From: Lates calcarifer
Taxonomy: Eukaryota > Chordata > Actinopteri > Centropomidae
Length of the DNA: 64,000 nucleotides
Assembly (NCBI RefSeq): GCF_001640805.2
Contig: NC_066856.1
Coordinates: 16,979,616 to 17,043,615, forward strand
Direction: 5' to 3'
In this document: positions 62,307 to 64,000 of the stretch, in pieces
Layout: the number at the start of each line of letters is the position of its first letter
Position numbering within the stretch: the stretch's first letter is position 1
The notes under the pieces: model-generated
What the model saw: only the letters and a program-made list of their open reading frames with translations
The model's database searches: none
What the model was told of the DNA's origin: nothing
Made by a program: the position numbers and the translations under genes

Positions 62307-62357
62307 ATGAAGGAAAAGAGTCTGATTGAGACTGCAAAGATGCAGGGCAACGTATTG
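62307..62357 (+). CDS. dpp6: dpp6 alternative first coding exon, MKEK-type N-terminus
   Basis: Seen: ATG at 62,307 with A at -3 (GGCAAAATGA) opens 17 codons, MKEKSLIETAKMQGNVL, running directly into a consensus donor TTG|GTAAGG in phase 0. An in-frame stop lies at 62,208-62,210 and no ATG intervenes, so the start is unambiguous. Known, from memory of the family: a mammalian DPP6 isoform begins MKEKAMIETAKMQGNVM before the shared ELVGSNPPQRNW segment that precedes the membrane helix. The match here is nearly residue for residue, with changes AM to SL and final M to L. Inference: this is the fish counterpart, used from its own promoter. Its donor phase equals that of the exon at 43,586, as required for both to splice to the same downstream exon. 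The encoded segment is a short cytoplasmic tail of the Kv4 auxiliary subunit. Confidence 0.88.
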
Positions 62358-64000
62358 GTAAGGTGGCTTTTGATTCGCACGTATTGCATGACGCCGATTG
62401 AGTGATTTCGTTTCTTATTAAAATCTTTCAGAAGTACCCCGTTTCCTTTTCCCCACATGCGCTTTGACGCACGTCCGAAGCTTTGGAACGAAGCGTATAT
62501 AACATTCACCTTTGGGATTTTGCATCTGTTCTAAGCCACTGGGGTGATTTCTGATAGTTCACGCCCTTTTTTGATTTCACGTGTCCTCCCCTTCTTGCAA
62601 GTACAGTCGATCTAACGGAGTCAGAGAGGATATGAATCACAGTTAAATGAGTTGGAAAGTTTTTTGTCCTGTTTTTATGGGGCAGATCATAATGATTGCT
62701 GCGTTTTGGCTTTGTCTCCCTTTGCCTCATGAGGCTTCTGAGGGCAGAGGTAACCTTTTGCCCAAGGAGGGTCCCATTAATATTTTACTGCATCTAAAGC
62801 TGTGAGGTGCAGGATATATTACCCTGGCTGTCCTGCTGGGAGCTGCAGGCAGCTATATGGACCTATATGAGGGGAGTGAATAGCCTACTAAATGTCCTTA
62901 GGGACTCTTTGAAATATTAAGGGCCAATACCATGGCTCTTTAAGGCTTTTGATCCTTTAAATGGTTGATTTCAGACATATTATAGCTCATTGTGTATTAA
63001 CACATTATTTCATGCCTTTAGGCCCTCTGCTGATGTTATCCTAACTTGTGTGAATCACTGATTTTCTGATCAGATCAACTTTATTCCTGGGCAGCTTAGT
63101 TTGATGTTAATTCTTCGATTGGCCCAATGATTTGCTTTATTTATAGCTGAATAAGCCGTGCTCTGCCAACACTCAAGGCCATTTTGGAAGATGTGGGACA
63201 CAGCTGTGTGGAGTCAGGCTTTTCTAAACGGTTCCCTCACTGAAGATGGTCTTTTCCTCTCCATGGCCTTATTTTGTGTGAAGACGTGCAGAGTGTGTTT
63301 ATCTCTTTTATTCCTTGCATAATGAAAAGTAAACATGGGTGTTTATCATTAGGATTTTTGTCAGTTTTCGAATAAGTAAGTCATGCGCTGAGTGAGATAT
63401 AATGTGAATATTTTCATTTTTAGCTGGCATTTATGCAACAGTCCTGTTTACATTTTACTAAGTTTTGGATGTGTGTGTGGATTTGGAGCCTGAGGCAGTC
63501 AGTGAAACCATCGTTGAGGATATGATATTCATCATGGACTTACTTTCCCAGAAAGTGAAACTATTAGACCAATCGTTCTTCTGAAAATGGAACAAAAATT
63601 TTGATTTTTCCAACCTGTTCCTCTTAGAATTCAGTGCAACAGTCCTGTAGGAATGCAGTGAGCATGCAGTGAAAATGCACCTGGTAAAAAAAGACCCTCC
63701 ATAATGGCTCAGTCTGCTGCCAGATATCTTGACATTTGTTAGTCCATTTAGGCCCCCTCAGTGAGATCTACAACCTGTCAGATCAGTTTACTGACTAAAT
63801 TCTGCAGGAAGTAAACGTGTTTAGTCCAGAACCCAACCAGGCCTTGTTGTAGCTCCCTGAGGTCTGCTGAAGTCCCAGAAGCACTTTCTCGGCTTTCATT
63901 TTGTGTATTTGGACATTAATTGTTTCCGCTGTCTTATTGATGTATTTATATGCTGGCATCCCTACATTCACTGTTTGATTTACCCAATCAGCTGTAAAAT
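62358..64000 (+). other. dpp6: start of dpp6 intron after the MKEK exon
   Basis: Begins with GTAAGG. CpG-enriched to about 62,600, then ordinary AT-rich DNA. The common second exon, expected to begin with codons for a (E)LVGSNPPQRNW-like segment, was not found before the window ends, so the intron continues beyond it. Confidence 0.7.

Noticed and set aside
61836..62509. Two overlapping minus-strand open frames (138 and 103 codons) over promoter 2
   Set aside because: They span the CpG-enriched leader and first exon of dpp6 on the opposite strand. They show no domain, no splice structure and no family resemblance. Stop-poor composition explains them.

Overview
The window looks like teleost fish nuclear DNA, probably percomorph-like. 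It is AT-rich and almost entirely non-coding. It carries poly-A/T tracts, CA/GA/GT microsatellites, a decayed non-LTR retrotransposon, Tc1-like elements and several dispersed repeat families that I recognise from bony-fish genomes. There is no bacterial-style gene organisation, and almost every open frame is a short chance frame.

The only protein-coding sequence I can support is two short alternative first exons of one gene on the + strand, dpp6 (dipeptidyl peptidase-like protein 6, DPPX), an auxiliary subunit of Kv4 (A-type) potassium channels. The first exon (43,586-43,642) encodes the MNQTA-type N-terminus. The second (62,307-62,357) encodes the MKEK...ETAKMQGNV-type N-terminus. Both begin at an ATG in good context, have an in-frame stop upstream, lie in local CpG-enriched islands, and end in the same phase-0 donor GTAAGG. 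Each can therefore splice to the same downstream exon, which lies beyond the window. They would give proteins with different cytoplasmic N-termini from two promoters about 18.7 kb apart.

Layout: 1-43,000 is upstream sequence (intergenic, or intron if still more distal first exons exist). It holds a MITE-like inverted-repeat family (copies near 655, 2,650, 3,657 and 38,131), a probable solo LTR near 4,740, a dead LINE at 7,795-8,803 (-), LINE 3' tails near 1,065 and 18,334, and other dispersed repeats. Promoter 1 and its leader occupy about 43,000-43,642. The interval 43,643-62,160 is intron with microsatellites, a degenerate tandem array of roughly 30-bp units (45,100-45,580), one more MITE copy (50,943) and two Tc1-like remnants (55,176 and 58,309). 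Promoter 2 and its exon lie at about 62,060-62,357, followed by intron to the end.

No tRNA, rRNA, CRISPR array or intact transposase gene was seen. I did not find a new biological system. The most useful observations are the paired alternative first exons, an upstream ORF that overlaps the first of them, two near-perfect NRF1-type palindromes in promoter 1, a possible unidentified minus-strand exon at 40,891-41,032, two perfect hairpins and the tandem array.
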